A DNA stretch of 64,000 nt, taken from the NCBI RefSeq assembly GCF_014648995.1, contig NZ_BMSE01000002.1, positions 744,001 through 808,000 on the forward strand, in the 5' to 3' direction. Positions 50,365-58,489 of the stretch are shown here, piece by piece; position 1 is the first letter of the stretch, and each line of letters begins with the position of its first letter. Under the pieces are notes generated by a model, which was not told the DNA's origin, did not search any database, and saw nothing but the letters and a program-made list of their open reading frames with translations. A program made the position numbers and the translations under genes. Source of the DNA: Streptomyces massasporeus (GTDB lineage Bacteria > Actinomycetota > Actinomycetes > Streptomycetales > Streptomycetaceae).

Positions 50365-51911
50365 CGGGATACCTCTTTGTCCTTCGTCATCTGACGCATC
50401 AGCGATTCCTGGGAGGCCTCGTCCCGCGAGAACTCACCCGTCAGCCGCCCCGCGGCCATCGTGTAGATGCGGTCGCACATGCCGAGCAGCTCGGGCAGCT
50501 CGGAGGAGATGAAGACGACCGCCTTGCCCTGGGCGGCCAGCTGGTCGATGACCGTGTAGATCTCGTACTTGGCGCCGACGTCGATACCGCGCGTCGGCTC
50601 GTCCAGGATCAGCACGTCCGGACCCGAGAAGATCCACTTGCTGAGGACGACCTTCTGCTGGTTGCCGCCGGACAGCTTGCCCACCGGCTCGAACACCGTC
50701 GGGGCCTTGATGTTCATGGACTTGCGGAAGCCCTCGGCGACCTGCCGCTCCTCGTGCTCGTCGACCACACCGCGCCTCGCGACCTTGCCCAGGGCGCTCA
50801 GCGAGATGTTCCGGTTGATGGTGTCGATGAGGTTGAGGCCGTAGTGCTTGCGGTCCTCGGTCACGTAGGCGATGCCGTGCTTGACCGCCTCCGGGACGGT
50901 CTTCGTGCGGATCTCCTTGCCGTCCTTGAGGACCGTGCCGTCCGCGTACCGGCCGTAGGTCCGGCCGAAGACGCTCATCGCGAGTTCGGTGCGGCCGGCG
51001 CCCATCAGGCCCGCGATGCCGACGATCTCCCCGCGCCGCACGTGGAGCGAGACGTCGTCGCACACCTTGCGCTGCTGGTCGATCGGATGGTGCACGGTCC
51101 AGCCGCGGATCTCCAGGGCCGGCGCCGCGCCCTCCTCGGGCTCGTGCGGCGACCGCTCCGGGAAGCGGTTCTCCAGGTCGCGGCCGACCATCCCGCTGAT
51201 GATCCGGTCCTCGGTGGTCTCCGCGGCCTTCACGTCGAGGGTCTCGATGGTCTTGCCGTCGCGCAGGATCGTCACCGAGTCGGCGACCTTGCGGATCTCG
51301 TTGAGCTTGTGGGAGATGATGATCGAGGTGATGCCCTGCTTCTTCAACTCCAGGATGAGATCCAGGAGTTTCCCGCTGTCCTCGTCGTTCAGCGCGGCGG
51401 TCGGCTCATCGAGGATGAGCAGCTTGACCTTCTTCGACAGGGCCTTCGCGATCTCCACGAGCTGCTGCTTGCCCACGCCGATGTCGGTGACGCGGGTGTC
51501 CGGGTGGTCGGACAGGCCGACCCGGCGCAGCAGTTCGGTGGCGTGCCGGAGGGTCTCGGTCCAGCTGATGATCCCCCGGGTGGCGTGCTCGTTGCCGAGG
51601 AAGATGTTCTCCGCGAGGGAGAGGTAGGGCACCAGGGCCAGTTCCTGGTGGATGATCACGATGCCGTGTTCCTCGCTGGCCCGGATGTCCTTGAACTGGC
51701 AGACCTCTCCCTCGAAGAGGATGTCGCCCTCGTACGTGCCGTGCGGGTGGACGCCGGAGAGGACCTTCATCAAGGTCGACTTGCCGGCGCCGTTCTCCCC
51801 GCAGATGGCGTGGACCTCGCCCTGCCGGACGGTCAGCGTGACGTCCGACAGCGCCTTGACGCCGGGAAAGGTCTTGACGATCGAGCGCATTTCCAGGACG
51901 GGTCCCGCCAT
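50361..51911 (-). CDS. mmsA: Multiple-monosaccharide ABC ATPase MmsA/GguA
   Basis: A 516-residue double ATPase. The N-terminal half has Walker [10 protein letters not shown], Walker [12 protein letters not shown] and a degenerate signature in [13 protein letters not shown]. The C-terminal half has a degenerate Walker A ([10 protein letters not shown]), signature LSGGNQQK and Walker [13 protein letters not shown]. This split is normal for monosaccharide importers. The ATG at 51911 is seven bases after GGAAGG; an upstream ATG at 51926 is less good. It powers MmsB and is co-transcribed with chvE, 46 bp upstream. Confidence 0.92.
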   Translation of the reverse strand: MAGPVLEMRSIVKTFPGVKALSDVTLTVRQGEVHAICGENGAGKSTLMKVLSGVHPHGTYEGDILFEGEVCQFKDIRASEEHGIVIIHQELALVPYLSLAENIFLGNEHATRGIISWTETLRHATELLRRVGLSDHPDTRVTDIGVGKQQLVEIAKALSKKVKLLILDEPTAALNDEDSGKLLDLILELKKQGITSIIISHKLNEIRKVADSVTILRDGKTIETLDVKAAETTEDRIISGMVGRDLENRFPERSPHEPEEGAAPALEIRGWTVHHPIDQQRKVCDDVSLHVRRGEIVGIAGLMGAGRTELAMSVFGRTYGRYADGTVLKDGKEIRTKTVPEAVKHGIAYVTEDRKHYGLNLIDTINRNISLSALGKVARRGVVDEHEERQVAEGFRKSMNIKAPTVFEPVGKLSGGNQQKVVLSKWIFSGPDVLILDEPTRGIDVGAKYEIYTVIDQLAAQGKAVVFISSELPELLGMCDRIYTMAAGRLTGEFSRDEASQESLMRQMTKDKEVSR

Positions 51912-51957
51912 GGTCGTGCCTTCCAATCAGTGGTGAATCGTCGGTCGGTGGCGGGGA

Positions 51958-53070
51958 CTACTTGACGTCGCTCTCCTTGAGGTAGCCGGAGTCGATGAGC
52001 TCCTTCTGGTAGTTGCTCTTGTCGACGGCGACCGGCTCCAGCAGGTAGGCCGGGACGACCTTCGCGCCGTTGTCGTAGGTCTTGGTGTCGTTGACCTCGG
52101 GCTTCTTCTTGTTGAGCAGCGCGTCGACCATGTTCGAGGACACCTTGGCGAGCTTTCGGAGGTCCTTGTAGACGGTCATCGACTGCTGGTCGGCGATGAT
52201 CGACTTCACCGAGGCGACCTCGGCGTCCTGGCCCGTCACGACCGGCAGCGGCTTGGCCTTGGAGCCGTAGTCGTCCGACTTCAGTGCCGACAGGATGCCG
52301 ATGGAGATGCCGTCATACGGGGAGAGGACCGCGTCGACGCGCTCGCTCTTGTAGGCCGAGGTCAGGATGTCGTCCATGCGCTTCTGGGCGGTGCCGCCGT
52401 CCCAGCGCAGGGTCGTGACCTGGTTGAGCTTGGTCTGGCCGGAGCGGACGACGAGCTGCTTCTTGTCGATGTAGGGCTGCAGGACCTTCATCGCGCCGCC
52501 GAAGAAGTAGCGGGTGTTGTTGTCGTCGTTGGAGCCGGCGAACAGCTCGATGTTGAAGGGACCCTTCTTGCTGCCGTCCTTCAGGCCGAGCTTCTCGACG
52601 ATGTAGGTGCCCTGGAGCTCGCCGACCTTCTCGTTGTCGAACGACGCGTAGTAGTCGACGTTCTTCGTGCCGAGCATCAGGCGGTCGTAGGAGATGACCG
52701 GGATGTTCGCGTCCTTGGCCTGCTGGAGCACGTTGTTCATCGACTTGTTGTCGATGGCGGCGATGATCAGCGCCTTGACGCCCTGCGTGATCAGGTTCTC
52801 GACCTGTGAGACCTGCTGGTCCGGGTCGTCCTCGCCGTAGACCAGCTTGGTCTTGTAGCCCTTGGACTCCAGTTCCGTGACGACGTTCTTGCCGTCGGCT
52901 ATCCAGCGCTCGGAGGACTTGGTCGGCATCGCGATGCCGATGGTGGCGCCCTTGGTGTCGCCTTCGCTCTCCTTGCTGCCCCCCTCGCCGCTCTGTCCGC
53001 AGGCGGACAGGGTGAGGGCGAGGGACGCGGCTCCGGCGATGGCGGTGAGAGCGGCTCTGCGGTTACGCAT
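51958..53070 (-). CDS. chvE: Monosaccharide-binding lipoprotein ChvE
   Basis: A 370-residue periplasmic-type binding protein. The lipobox is LSAC (Cys near residue 25 after a basic start MRNRRAAL), so it is lipid-anchored. The mature part has [31 protein letters not shown] and [15 protein letters not shown], typical of the ChvE/XylF group. ATG at 53070 is chosen because AAGGA lies eight bases upstream; two earlier ATGs abut it. It is first in the importer operon. A copy of the regulon motif lies upstream at 53214-53225. Confidence 0.9.
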   Translation of the reverse strand: MRNRRAALTAIAGAASLALTLSACGQSGEGGSKESEGDTKGATIGIAMPTKSSERWIADGKNVVTELESKGYKTKLVYGEDDPDQQVSQVENLITQGVKALIIAAIDNKSMNNVLQQAKDANIPVISYDRLMLGTKNVDYYASFDNEKVGELQGTYIVEKLGLKDGSKKGPFNIELFAGSNDDNNTRYFFGGAMKVLQPYIDKKQLVVRSGQTKLNQVTTLRWDGGTAQKRMDDILTSAYKSERVDAVLSPYDGISIGILSALKSDDYGSKAKPLPVVTGQDAEVASVKSIIADQQSMTVYKDLRKLAKVSSNMVDALLNKKKPEVNDTKTYDNGAKVVPAYLLEPVAVDKSNYQKELIDSGYLKESDVK

Positions 53071-53209
53071 GATCATCATCCTTGATGTGTGTGCAGGGCT
53101 CGGTCTGGAGGGCGCGAAGTCGCTCCGGGTGGTCGTGCCGGAAAGACCGAGAAGATGTGTGGGATTGTGCGCGGCTGTGTCGTCTTTTGTAAGGCGAGTT
53201 TCCGGAACG

Positions 53210-54178
53210 TTATGACGAGATTTCGAAACGCTGGAGATCGCCCGGCAGCCGCGAGCCGAGCGGCGCCATGTCGCCGTCCGCCCCGTGGCGGGCCAGGAGG
53301 TCCAGGGCGAGCCGGCCGCGCCGCACGCGTTCCTTGGCTGTGGCCAGGGTCAGCTCCCGCATGTGGTGTCCGTACGGGTAGATCCCGGGCGCCTTGGAGA
53401 GGCCGAACTTCAGGTACAAGGGGGCGCCGCGGCGGATGAGTTCGGCGACCTCGTACATCCGCACATAGCCGCCGAGGTCGTCCGGGGCCTCGATGTACAT
53501 GTCCATCGGAGCGCCCGACGCCCGCCGGATCTCGGTGAGGTGATCGAGCGTCAGGTCGCTGGGCACGTTGACCGAGTCCGCGCCCAGACGCTCGTAGACC
53601 GCGTACGCCGCCGGGTTGACCGGGCCGATGAGCGCGGAGACCTTGAGTGTCGTGTCGGCCGGGATGATCCCGGCGGCCCGTGCCCGGTGCAGCGTCCACA
53701 GCACGCCCTCGTCGGCGACGAGCAGGCACTTCACGCCCAACTCCGTCGCTCTGACGGCGTCTTCGACACAGCCGGCGACGGCGTCGTGGCCGCGGGCGCG
53801 CAGACCCGCCCCCCGCGAGTCGGTGCGCGTGGACCCGCCGATGTCCCAGGTGCCGCGCGGGCCGGTGAACAGGCAGAGCTCGATGTCGCGTTCACCGGTC
53901 GACTCGACCATCTCGGTGATCTCGGCGTCGGTCAGCATCCACACGCCGCTGCCCTGGCTGATCCGGTGGATCGGGACGTCCAGCCGCGAGGCCTCCTTCA
54001 GTACCACCGCGAGCGCCTCGGGGCCCTCGCAGGAGGGGATCTCGGTGCGCCAGCGGCCGCCGCCGGGGAAGGAGTGCGGCGAGGCATCGGCGGGATCGGG
54101 GGCGGGTGCGCTCAGGCCCAGGGCGGTGAGCGCCTGCTCGCCGGGCCTGCGGGCGGCCGGGGCGGAAGCGTCGGTCAC
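53210..54178 (-). CDS. U32-peptidase-like TIM-barrel protein in a sugar operon
   Basis: A 322-residue soluble protein resembling the U32 "peptidase" group, whose real activities are mostly unknown. It has [53 protein letters not shown] and [30 protein letters not shown] (core [11 protein letters not shown]), which look like successive strands and catalytic loops of a barrel. The GTG at 54178 has AAGGA eight bases upstream. The regulon motif sits directly before it and another inside its 3' end, so it is part of the sugar response. An aldolase- or isomerase-like role is as likely as proteolysis. Confidence 0.65.
   Translation of the reverse strand: MTDASAPAARRPGEQALTALGLSAPAPDPADASPHSFPGGGRWRTEIPSCEGPEALAVVLKEASRLDVPIHRISQGSGVWMLTDAEITEMVESTGERDIELCLFTGPRGTWDIGGSTRTDSRGAGLRARGHDAVAGCVEDAVRATELGVKCLLVADEGVLWTLHRARAAGIIPADTTLKVSALIGPVNPAAYAVYERLGADSVNVPSDLTLDHLTEIRRASGAPMDMYIEAPDDLGGYVRMYEVAELIRRGAPLYLKFGLSKAPGIYPYGHHMRELTLATAKERVRRGRLALDLLARHGADGDMAPLGSRLPGDLQRFEISS
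53214..53225 (-). promoter_or_regulatory. Regulon motif upstream of chvE
   Basis: On the minus strand CGAAATCTCG shares ten bases with the motif before the dehydratase gene. It overlaps the 3' end of the U32-like gene. TACAAA about 35 bp further on could be a -10 box for chvE, giving the importer its own promoter. Confidence 0.45.
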
Positions 54179-54192
54179 AGGAATGTCCTTCG

Positions 54193-54206
54193 GTTCGATA
54201 TTTCGG
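54193..54206 (-). promoter_or_regulatory. Regulon motif before the U32-like gene
   Basis: CCGAAATATCGAAC on the minus strand, ending 14 bp before the GTG start and just before the ribosome site. It matches the sites at 27258 and 56540 and may block transcription or ribosome entry when bound. Confidence 0.65.
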
Positions 54207-54242
54207 ACGGGGTTCGCGGCTCTGGGTAGGGCGAGGCTGGGT

Positions 54243-54287
54243 GTACGCCGGTACGGGAGCCGTCAGGTTGCCCCCGTACCGGCGTAC
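54243..54287 (-). terminator. Terminator after the dehydrogenase gene, 15-bp stem
   Basis: GTACGCCGGTACGGG (54243-54257) pairs exactly with 54273-54287 around a 15-base loop. It starts three bases past the alcohol dehydrogenase stop and separates the dehydratase-dehydrogenase transcript from the U32-chvE transcript. Confidence 0.8.
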
Positions 54288-54289
54288 GT

Positions 54290-55294
54290 CTAGGGGCGGA
54301 GCAGGACCTTGCCCACCTTCGGATCGCCGGCTCCGACCAGCTCGATGGCCTGCGAGAACTCGGTGAGCGGCAGCTCGTGCGTCACCAGCGGCAGCGGATC
54401 GAGCAGACCGGCGGCGAACACCCGCACCGTGTGCGCCCAGGCGTCCGGCGGCGCACCGAAGACGGTGTGCACCTCCAGCTGCCGTACGACGAGGTCGGTC
54501 GGGTCGAGACCGTCGGCGTCCGGCGCCGGGATGCCGGTCAGGACCAGCCGGCCGCCCCGCCGGAGCAGGCCGGCCGAGATCCGGGCGGCGTCCGCGGACC
54601 CGGCCGTCTCGATCACCACGTCGAAGTCGTCCGGGAGTTCCTGGTCCTTCGTCCGGAAGTCCGTCGCGCCGTACTGCCGCGAGAGCGCCTCACGGTCCCG
54701 GCGGGTGCCGACGACCAGCAGCGCGGCCGGCGAGTTCGCCTTCAGGAACTGCACGGCGAACATGCCGAGGGTGCCGGTGCCGACCACGGCGACGCGCTCG
54801 CCGGGCTGTGCGTTGCCCTTCAGCGCGGCGGCCGCGATGCACGCGGCGGGCTCCAGGAGTGCCGCGGCCGTGAGATCGCAGTCGTCCGGGAGGGCGTGCA
54901 GGAGACGGGCCGGGAGGGTCAGCGTGGCCGCCATCGCGCCCGGCTGGGTGAATCCGGTCTCCTCGTATCCGGCCGTGCACAGGGTCGTGTCGCCCGCGTG
55001 GCAGCGGTCGCAGACCTGACAGTTTCGAAAGCCCTCACCGACCACCTTGCGGCCCACGAGGGACTCCGGGACACCGGCGCCCACGGCCTGAACCGTCCCG
55101 GACCACTCGTGGCCCGGGGTCAGCGGGTAGCGCACATAGCCCTCGGGGCGGTTGCCCTGGTAGACCTCGCGGTCGCTGCCGCAGATACCGGAGGCGTGCA
55201 CCCGGACCAGCGCCTCGCCGGCCTCGGGCCGCCGGGGCTCGTGCGGGACGAGACGATGCTCGCCCGGGGCGTCGATGACGACCGCGGTGCTCAC
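54290..55294 (-). CDS. Zinc-dependent alcohol (sugar) dehydrogenase
   Basis: A 334-residue medium-chain dehydrogenase. The catalytic zinc site has Cys in ASGICGSDREVYQG and His-Glu in TPGHEWSG. Structural-zinc cysteines are in CQVCDRCHAGDTTLC, and the NAD site is VAVVGTGTLGMFAVQF. It resembles sugar and polyol dehydrogenases. The GTG at 55294 overlaps the dehydratase stop as GTGA. In this operon it could oxidise an aldose to the lactone opened by the SMP-30 enzyme, or reduce a later keto-acid. Confidence 0.82.
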   Translation of the reverse strand: MSTAVVIDAPGEHRLVPHEPRRPEAGEALVRVHASGICGSDREVYQGNRPEGYVRYPLTPGHEWSGTVQAVGAGVPESLVGRKVVGEGFRNCQVCDRCHAGDTTLCTAGYEETGFTQPGAMAATLTLPARLLHALPDDCDLTAAALLEPAACIAAAALKGNAQPGERVAVVGTGTLGMFAVQFLKANSPAALLVVGTRRDREALSRQYGATDFRTKDQELPDDFDVVIETAGSADAARISAGLLRRGGRLVLTGIPAPDADGLDPTDLVVRQLEVHTVFGAPPDAWAHTVRVFAAGLLDPLPLVTHELPLTEFSQAIELVGAGDPKVGKVLLRP

Positions 55295-56454
55295 TGCGCG
55301 CCCTTCGGCTTGCGCTGTTCCCAGCCCTCCGCCCAGAGGTCGAAACGGGCCTGCTGCTGGGGGAACTCGGCGGCGGCGTCGACGTCCAGCTCCACCCCGA
55401 GGCCCGGGGCGTCGGAGAGGTGGAAGCAGCCGTCCTCCGGGTTCACCTGCGGGGCGCCCTTGACCACCTTCTTGATCTCCGCGTCGGCGAAGTCGTTGAA
55501 GTGCTCCAGGATCTTGAAGTTCGGGGAGGTGAAGCCGACCTGGAGGGACGCGGCGGTCAGGACCGAGCCACCCACGTTGTGCGGGGCCACCAGCATGTAG
55601 TGCGTCTCGGCGGTCGCGGCGAGCTTCCTGGTCTCCCAGATTCCACCGATATGGCCGACGTCCGGCTGGATGATGTCGACGGCCTGGCTCTCGAACAGCT
55701 CCCGGAACTCGATCCGGTCGTGGATGCGCTCACCGGTGGCGACCGGCATGTCGACCTTGGCGGCGACCTTCTCCAGCGCCTTCAGGTTCTCCGGCGGGAC
55801 CGGCTCCTCCAGCCACGCCGGCTTGAACGGCGCCAGCTCCTTGGCCAGGCGCACGGCCGTGGCGGGGGAGAAGCGGCCGTGCATCTCCAGCATCAGCTCG
55901 GCCTCGGGGCCGATGGCGTCCCGGACCGCCTCGATCAGGGAGACGGCGTACAGGGTCTGCTGGTGGTCCAGCTCGAAGTGGCCGGTGCCGAAGGGGTCGA
56001 TCTTGAGCGCCCGGTAGCCGCGCTCCATCACGCCCTGGGCGGCCTTGTGGTACGCCTCCGGGGTCCGCTCGGTCGTGTACCAGCCGTTGGCGTACGCCTT
56101 GACCTTGTCGGTGACCTTGCCGCCCAGCAGCTGCCAGACGGGGACGCCCAGGGCCTTGCCCTTGATGTCCCAGCAGGCCATCTCGATCACGGCGATACCG
56201 GACATGACGATCTCGCCCGCTCGGCCGTAGTCGCCGTACTTCATGCGCTTGACGAGGTCCTCGACAGCGAAGGGGTCGGAGCCGAGAATGTGATTGGCCT
56301 CGGCCTCCCTCAGATATCCGAGAAGGGCGTCGGTGTGTCCCAGCATCCGGGTCTCGCCGACTCCGGTGATCCCCTCGTCGGTGTGCACCTGGACGTACGT
56401 CAGGTTGCGCCAAGGCGTCCCGACCACGTGTGTGCTGATTCCGGTGATGCGCAC
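55291..56454 (-). CDS. Enolase-superfamily sugar-acid dehydratase (galactonate type)
   Basis: A 387-residue mandelate racemase/muconate lactonizing enzyme relative. Metal and catalytic loops are visible: LMLEMHGRFSP, AWLEEPVPPEN, VATGERIHDR, DIIQPDVGHIGG and APHNVGGSV with the His acid. The EMHGR and GERIH patterns resemble D-galactonate or arabinonate dehydratases, which remove water from an aldonic acid to give a 2-keto-3-deoxy acid. The GTG at 56454 has GAGGGA eight bases upstream. It is first in an operon with the zinc dehydrogenase, behind a strong promoter with regulon sites. Confidence 0.85.
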   Translation of the reverse strand: MRITGISTHVVGTPWRNLTYVQVHTDEGITGVGETRMLGHTDALLGYLREAEANHILGSDPFAVEDLVKRMKYGDYGRAGEIVMSGIAVIEMACWDIKGKALGVPVWQLLGGKVTDKVKAYANGWYTTERTPEAYHKAAQGVMERGYRALKIDPFGTGHFELDHQQTLYAVSLIEAVRDAIGPEAELMLEMHGRFSPATAVRLAKELAPFKPAWLEEPVPPENLKALEKVAAKVDMPVATGERIHDRIEFRELFESQAVDIIQPDVGHIGGIWETRKLAATAETHYMLVAPHNVGGSVLTAASLQVGFTSPNFKILEHFNDFADAEIKKVVKGAPQVNPEDGCFHLSDAPGLGVELDVDAAAEFPQQQARFDLWAEGWEQRKPKGAQ

Positions 56455-56539
56455 GGCGGTTGTCCCTCGCAGCTTCGTCGGCTCAGTTTTCGTCAGTGTG
56501 TTGCGTCAGCGTCCCGCTCGTGCCCCGGCAACTCGGTTT

Positions 56540-56606
56540 GTTCGAGATTTCGGCACACGTTCGAAATGCTGGCGTGACAGTAAGGATCGGGCGGTGGGGG
56601 TGTCAA
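56540..56606 (-). promoter_or_regulatory. Promoter and operators of the dehydratase operon
   Basis: On the minus strand TTGACA (56606-56601) and TACTGT (56582-56577) are 18 bp apart, a near-consensus promoter. ATTTCGAAC (56567-56559) lies at the start of transcription and CCGAAATCTCGAAC (56553-56540) about 17 bp into the leader. The second is identical in 12 of 14 bases to the site before the iclR gene. Confidence 0.72.
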
Positions 56607-56724
56607 TGGGTCGCGCGCATAACGGTTTCGACAGTTTCGAAACCACGGGTGGACCGTGTCCCTACAGAACCTTCACAGCTGGATCTAGGAACGTGACCTG
56701 CGCGGAACTTAATCTTCCCGCGTC

Positions 56725-57636
56725 ATGGACTACTGCGACCCGTGCCGACGGCACCTCAACGGCGCCCTTGCCTGCCCGGGGTGCGGCACCTCGGCCGAAA
56801 CGCTGCGCAGGCGCGGGCAGGAGTACGGCGGGTACGGCGCCACCGCGGCAGGGCACCCCGGTGCGGAGCCGGGACGGCCGACAGGGGCGGGCGGGCCGCA
56901 GGGGTCGGATGCACCGGGCGCCTCCGGCTATGGGCGCGACGAGCACGACGGATTCGACGGGCACGACGGGTACGACGACACCTTCGACGGCCCCCATGCC
57001 GACGACGACAGCGACGACCACGCCGATGACGACGGCGATGACGACGCCGAGCACCTCGGGCGCGCCGCCCGCCGCCGTGGCCGCGGGCGTGGGCACGGTC
57101 CGGCAGTCGACGGCCCGGGCGGGTCGAGCCGGCGGGACCGCAAGGCCGCGGCACACCGACGGCGGCGGCGCCGGACCCTGTTCGTGGCGGCCGGGTTCGT
57201 GCTGGCGGCCGGTGGTCTCAGCCTCGCGGAACTCGGTATGGACGCCCCCAGTTCGACGCCGAAGCCGGCCGCGGCCGGGGACGAGTCGGCGGACGGGGAC
57301 GCCTCGGTGGAGGCGGGGGAGACGGGCCGTGGCCCGGACGGAAAGACACCAGGGGCTGACGGCACGTCAACGTCCGCCTCTCCCAGCGCATCTGATGGGC
57401 CGTCCGCTTCGAAATCCCCGAAGGGCGAGAAGTCGGAGTCCCCCAAGGACGACGAACCGTCGAAGGGCCCCGAGTCGGCGACGGTGGGAGGCGCCCCCAG
57501 CCGCCCGGCGTCCGATCCCACGGCCGCCCAGCCCGCCCCGGAGCCGGCCCCGACCTCGGGCCCGACCACGCAGGCCCCGGAACCGGAGCCGTCCGCGTCC
57601 GAGCCGTGCAAGCGGTTCCTGTGGTGGTGCGCGTAG
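56725..57636 (+). CDS. SCO2400-family membrane protein
   Basis: A 303-residue protein of the family named after S. coelicolor SCO2400. The N-terminus MDYCDPCRRHLNGALACPGC holds a four-cysteine zinc-ribbon (Cys4, Cys7, Cys17, Cys20). An Asp/His/Gly-rich acidic tract follows (about 72-106), then a basic block, one membrane helix (about 150-168), and a long Ser/Pro/Lys disordered outside part that ends in CKRFLWWCA with two cysteines. The N-terminus should be inside. The function is unknown. It is divergent from the sugar-acid dehydratase gene. Confidence 0.82.
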   Translation: MDYCDPCRRHLNGALACPGCGTSAETLRRRGQEYGGYGATAAGHPGAEPGRPTGAGGPQGSDAPGASGYGRDEHDGFDGHDGYDDTFDGPHADDDSDDHADDDGDDDAEHLGRAARRRGRGRGHGPAVDGPGGSSRRDRKAAAHRRRRRRTLFVAAGFVLAAGGLSLAELGMDAPSSTPKPAAAGDESADGDASVEAGETGRGPDGKTPGADGTSTSASPSASDGPSASKSPKGEKSESPKDDEPSKGPESATVGGAPSRPASDPTAAQPAPEPAPTSGPTTQAPEPEPSASEPCKRFLWWCA

Positions 57637-57937
57637 GGCCGGCCCGGCCGACCTCGCCGGCGTCGTAGGAGCGCAATCGCTGCTTCCTGTCCTTGGAACC
57701 CTTTCGCAAACGTCGAGTTCGCGGCACCCCGGACCGTGCCGGGGTTCCAAGCGCCCCTTCTCCGAAGCGCGGGCGCCGTGGACACCTTTCCTGGTCCGCG
57801 CAGGATTCACGCGCAAGGACCCTCCCTCATCCAGGGCGACCAGGGCGAGGTCGTCGAGGGGAGGACACCGCGCGCACGTCGCACTCGCGAGGACCGGGAG
57901 CCGCCCCTGGATCATCGTCGAGGAGAGCGGGCGCCGA
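57637..57937. other. Intergenic region between SCO2400-family and MarR genes
   Basis: These 301 bases lie after two convergent genes. No frame has a credible start and codon pattern. An imperfect repeat, TTGGAACC near 57695 and GGTTCCAA near 57742, could be a shared transcription end. I see nothing else. Confidence 0.4.
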
Positions 57938-58387
57938 TCAGCCCAGCATCCGCCGCAGCGTGTCCCGCAGTGCCACCCGTTCTCCCTCGGAGAGCCCCGC
58001 CAGGGGCTCGCGGGCGAATCGGAGTGACTCCCGCAGGCTCCGGGCCACCCGGCGTCCCTCCTCCGTCGCCGCCGCCACCTTCACCCGGCGGTCGGCGGGG
58101 TCCGGCCGGCGCTCGACCAGCCCCCGCGCCTCCAGCCGGTCCACGATCCCCGTCACGTTGGACGGCTCGCACTTCAGCTGCTGGGCCAGCCTGCGCATCG
58201 GCAGCGGTTCGAGGCACAGCAGGCTGAGCAGCCGCGCCTGCGCGCCGGTCAGAGCGTGTTCCGCCGCCCCCGACTCGTAGTCCTCGTGGAACCGCGCCAC
58301 GACCTCCCCGATCAGCTCGACGACCTCGAGGGTCAGCGGATCCGGGCGGTTGGTCGTCTCTTGGGGCGTCGGTGTGGTGGAGGCCAT
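57938..58387 (-). CDS. MarR-family regulator
   Basis: A 149-residue winged-helix dimer. LTGAQARLLSLLCLEPLPMRRLAQQL leads to the recognition helix CEPSNVTGIVDRLEARG and the DPADRRVKVAA wing (DPADRR is the family signature). Two cysteines (near residues 58 and 72) are not in the N-terminal position of the peroxide-sensing Cys of OhrR, so direct peroxide sensing is doubtful. It is divergent from the NADP oxidoreductase, with two near-identical dyads between them, and probably represses that gene. Confidence 0.85.
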   Translation of the reverse strand: MASTTPTPQETTNRPDPLTLEVVELIGEVVARFHEDYESGAAEHALTGAQARLLSLLCLEPLPMRRLAQQLKCEPSNVTGIVDRLEARGLVERRPDPADRRVKVAAATEEGRRVARSLRESLRFAREPLAGLSEGERVALRDTLRRMLG

Positions 58388-58409
58388 GCCATCGAGGGTA
58401 CCCGGTTAT

Positions 58410-58457
58410 TTGACAACCTGAAATTTTCAGGAGCATGGTTGTTTCAGGTACTGAAAC
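58410..58457 (+). promoter_or_regulatory. Oxidoreductase promoter with two MarR-type dyads
   Basis: TTGACA (58410-58415) is a consensus -35 box and CATGGT (58434-58439) a weak -10, 18 bp apart. CCTGAAA-T-TTTCAGG (58417-58431) fills the spacer and GTTTCAG-GTA-CTGAAAC (58441-58457) follows it. Both share the half-site CTGAAA, so one MarR dimer could bind each. Confidence 0.7.
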
Positions 58458-58489
58458 ATCCGCATCGAGCCAGTGAGGTAAGGCGCACC

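Noticed and set aside
57693..58280. A plus-strand frame across the region before and over the MarR gene
   Set aside because: It is basic and low-complexity, has no ribosome site and covers the antisense of a clear MarR gene.
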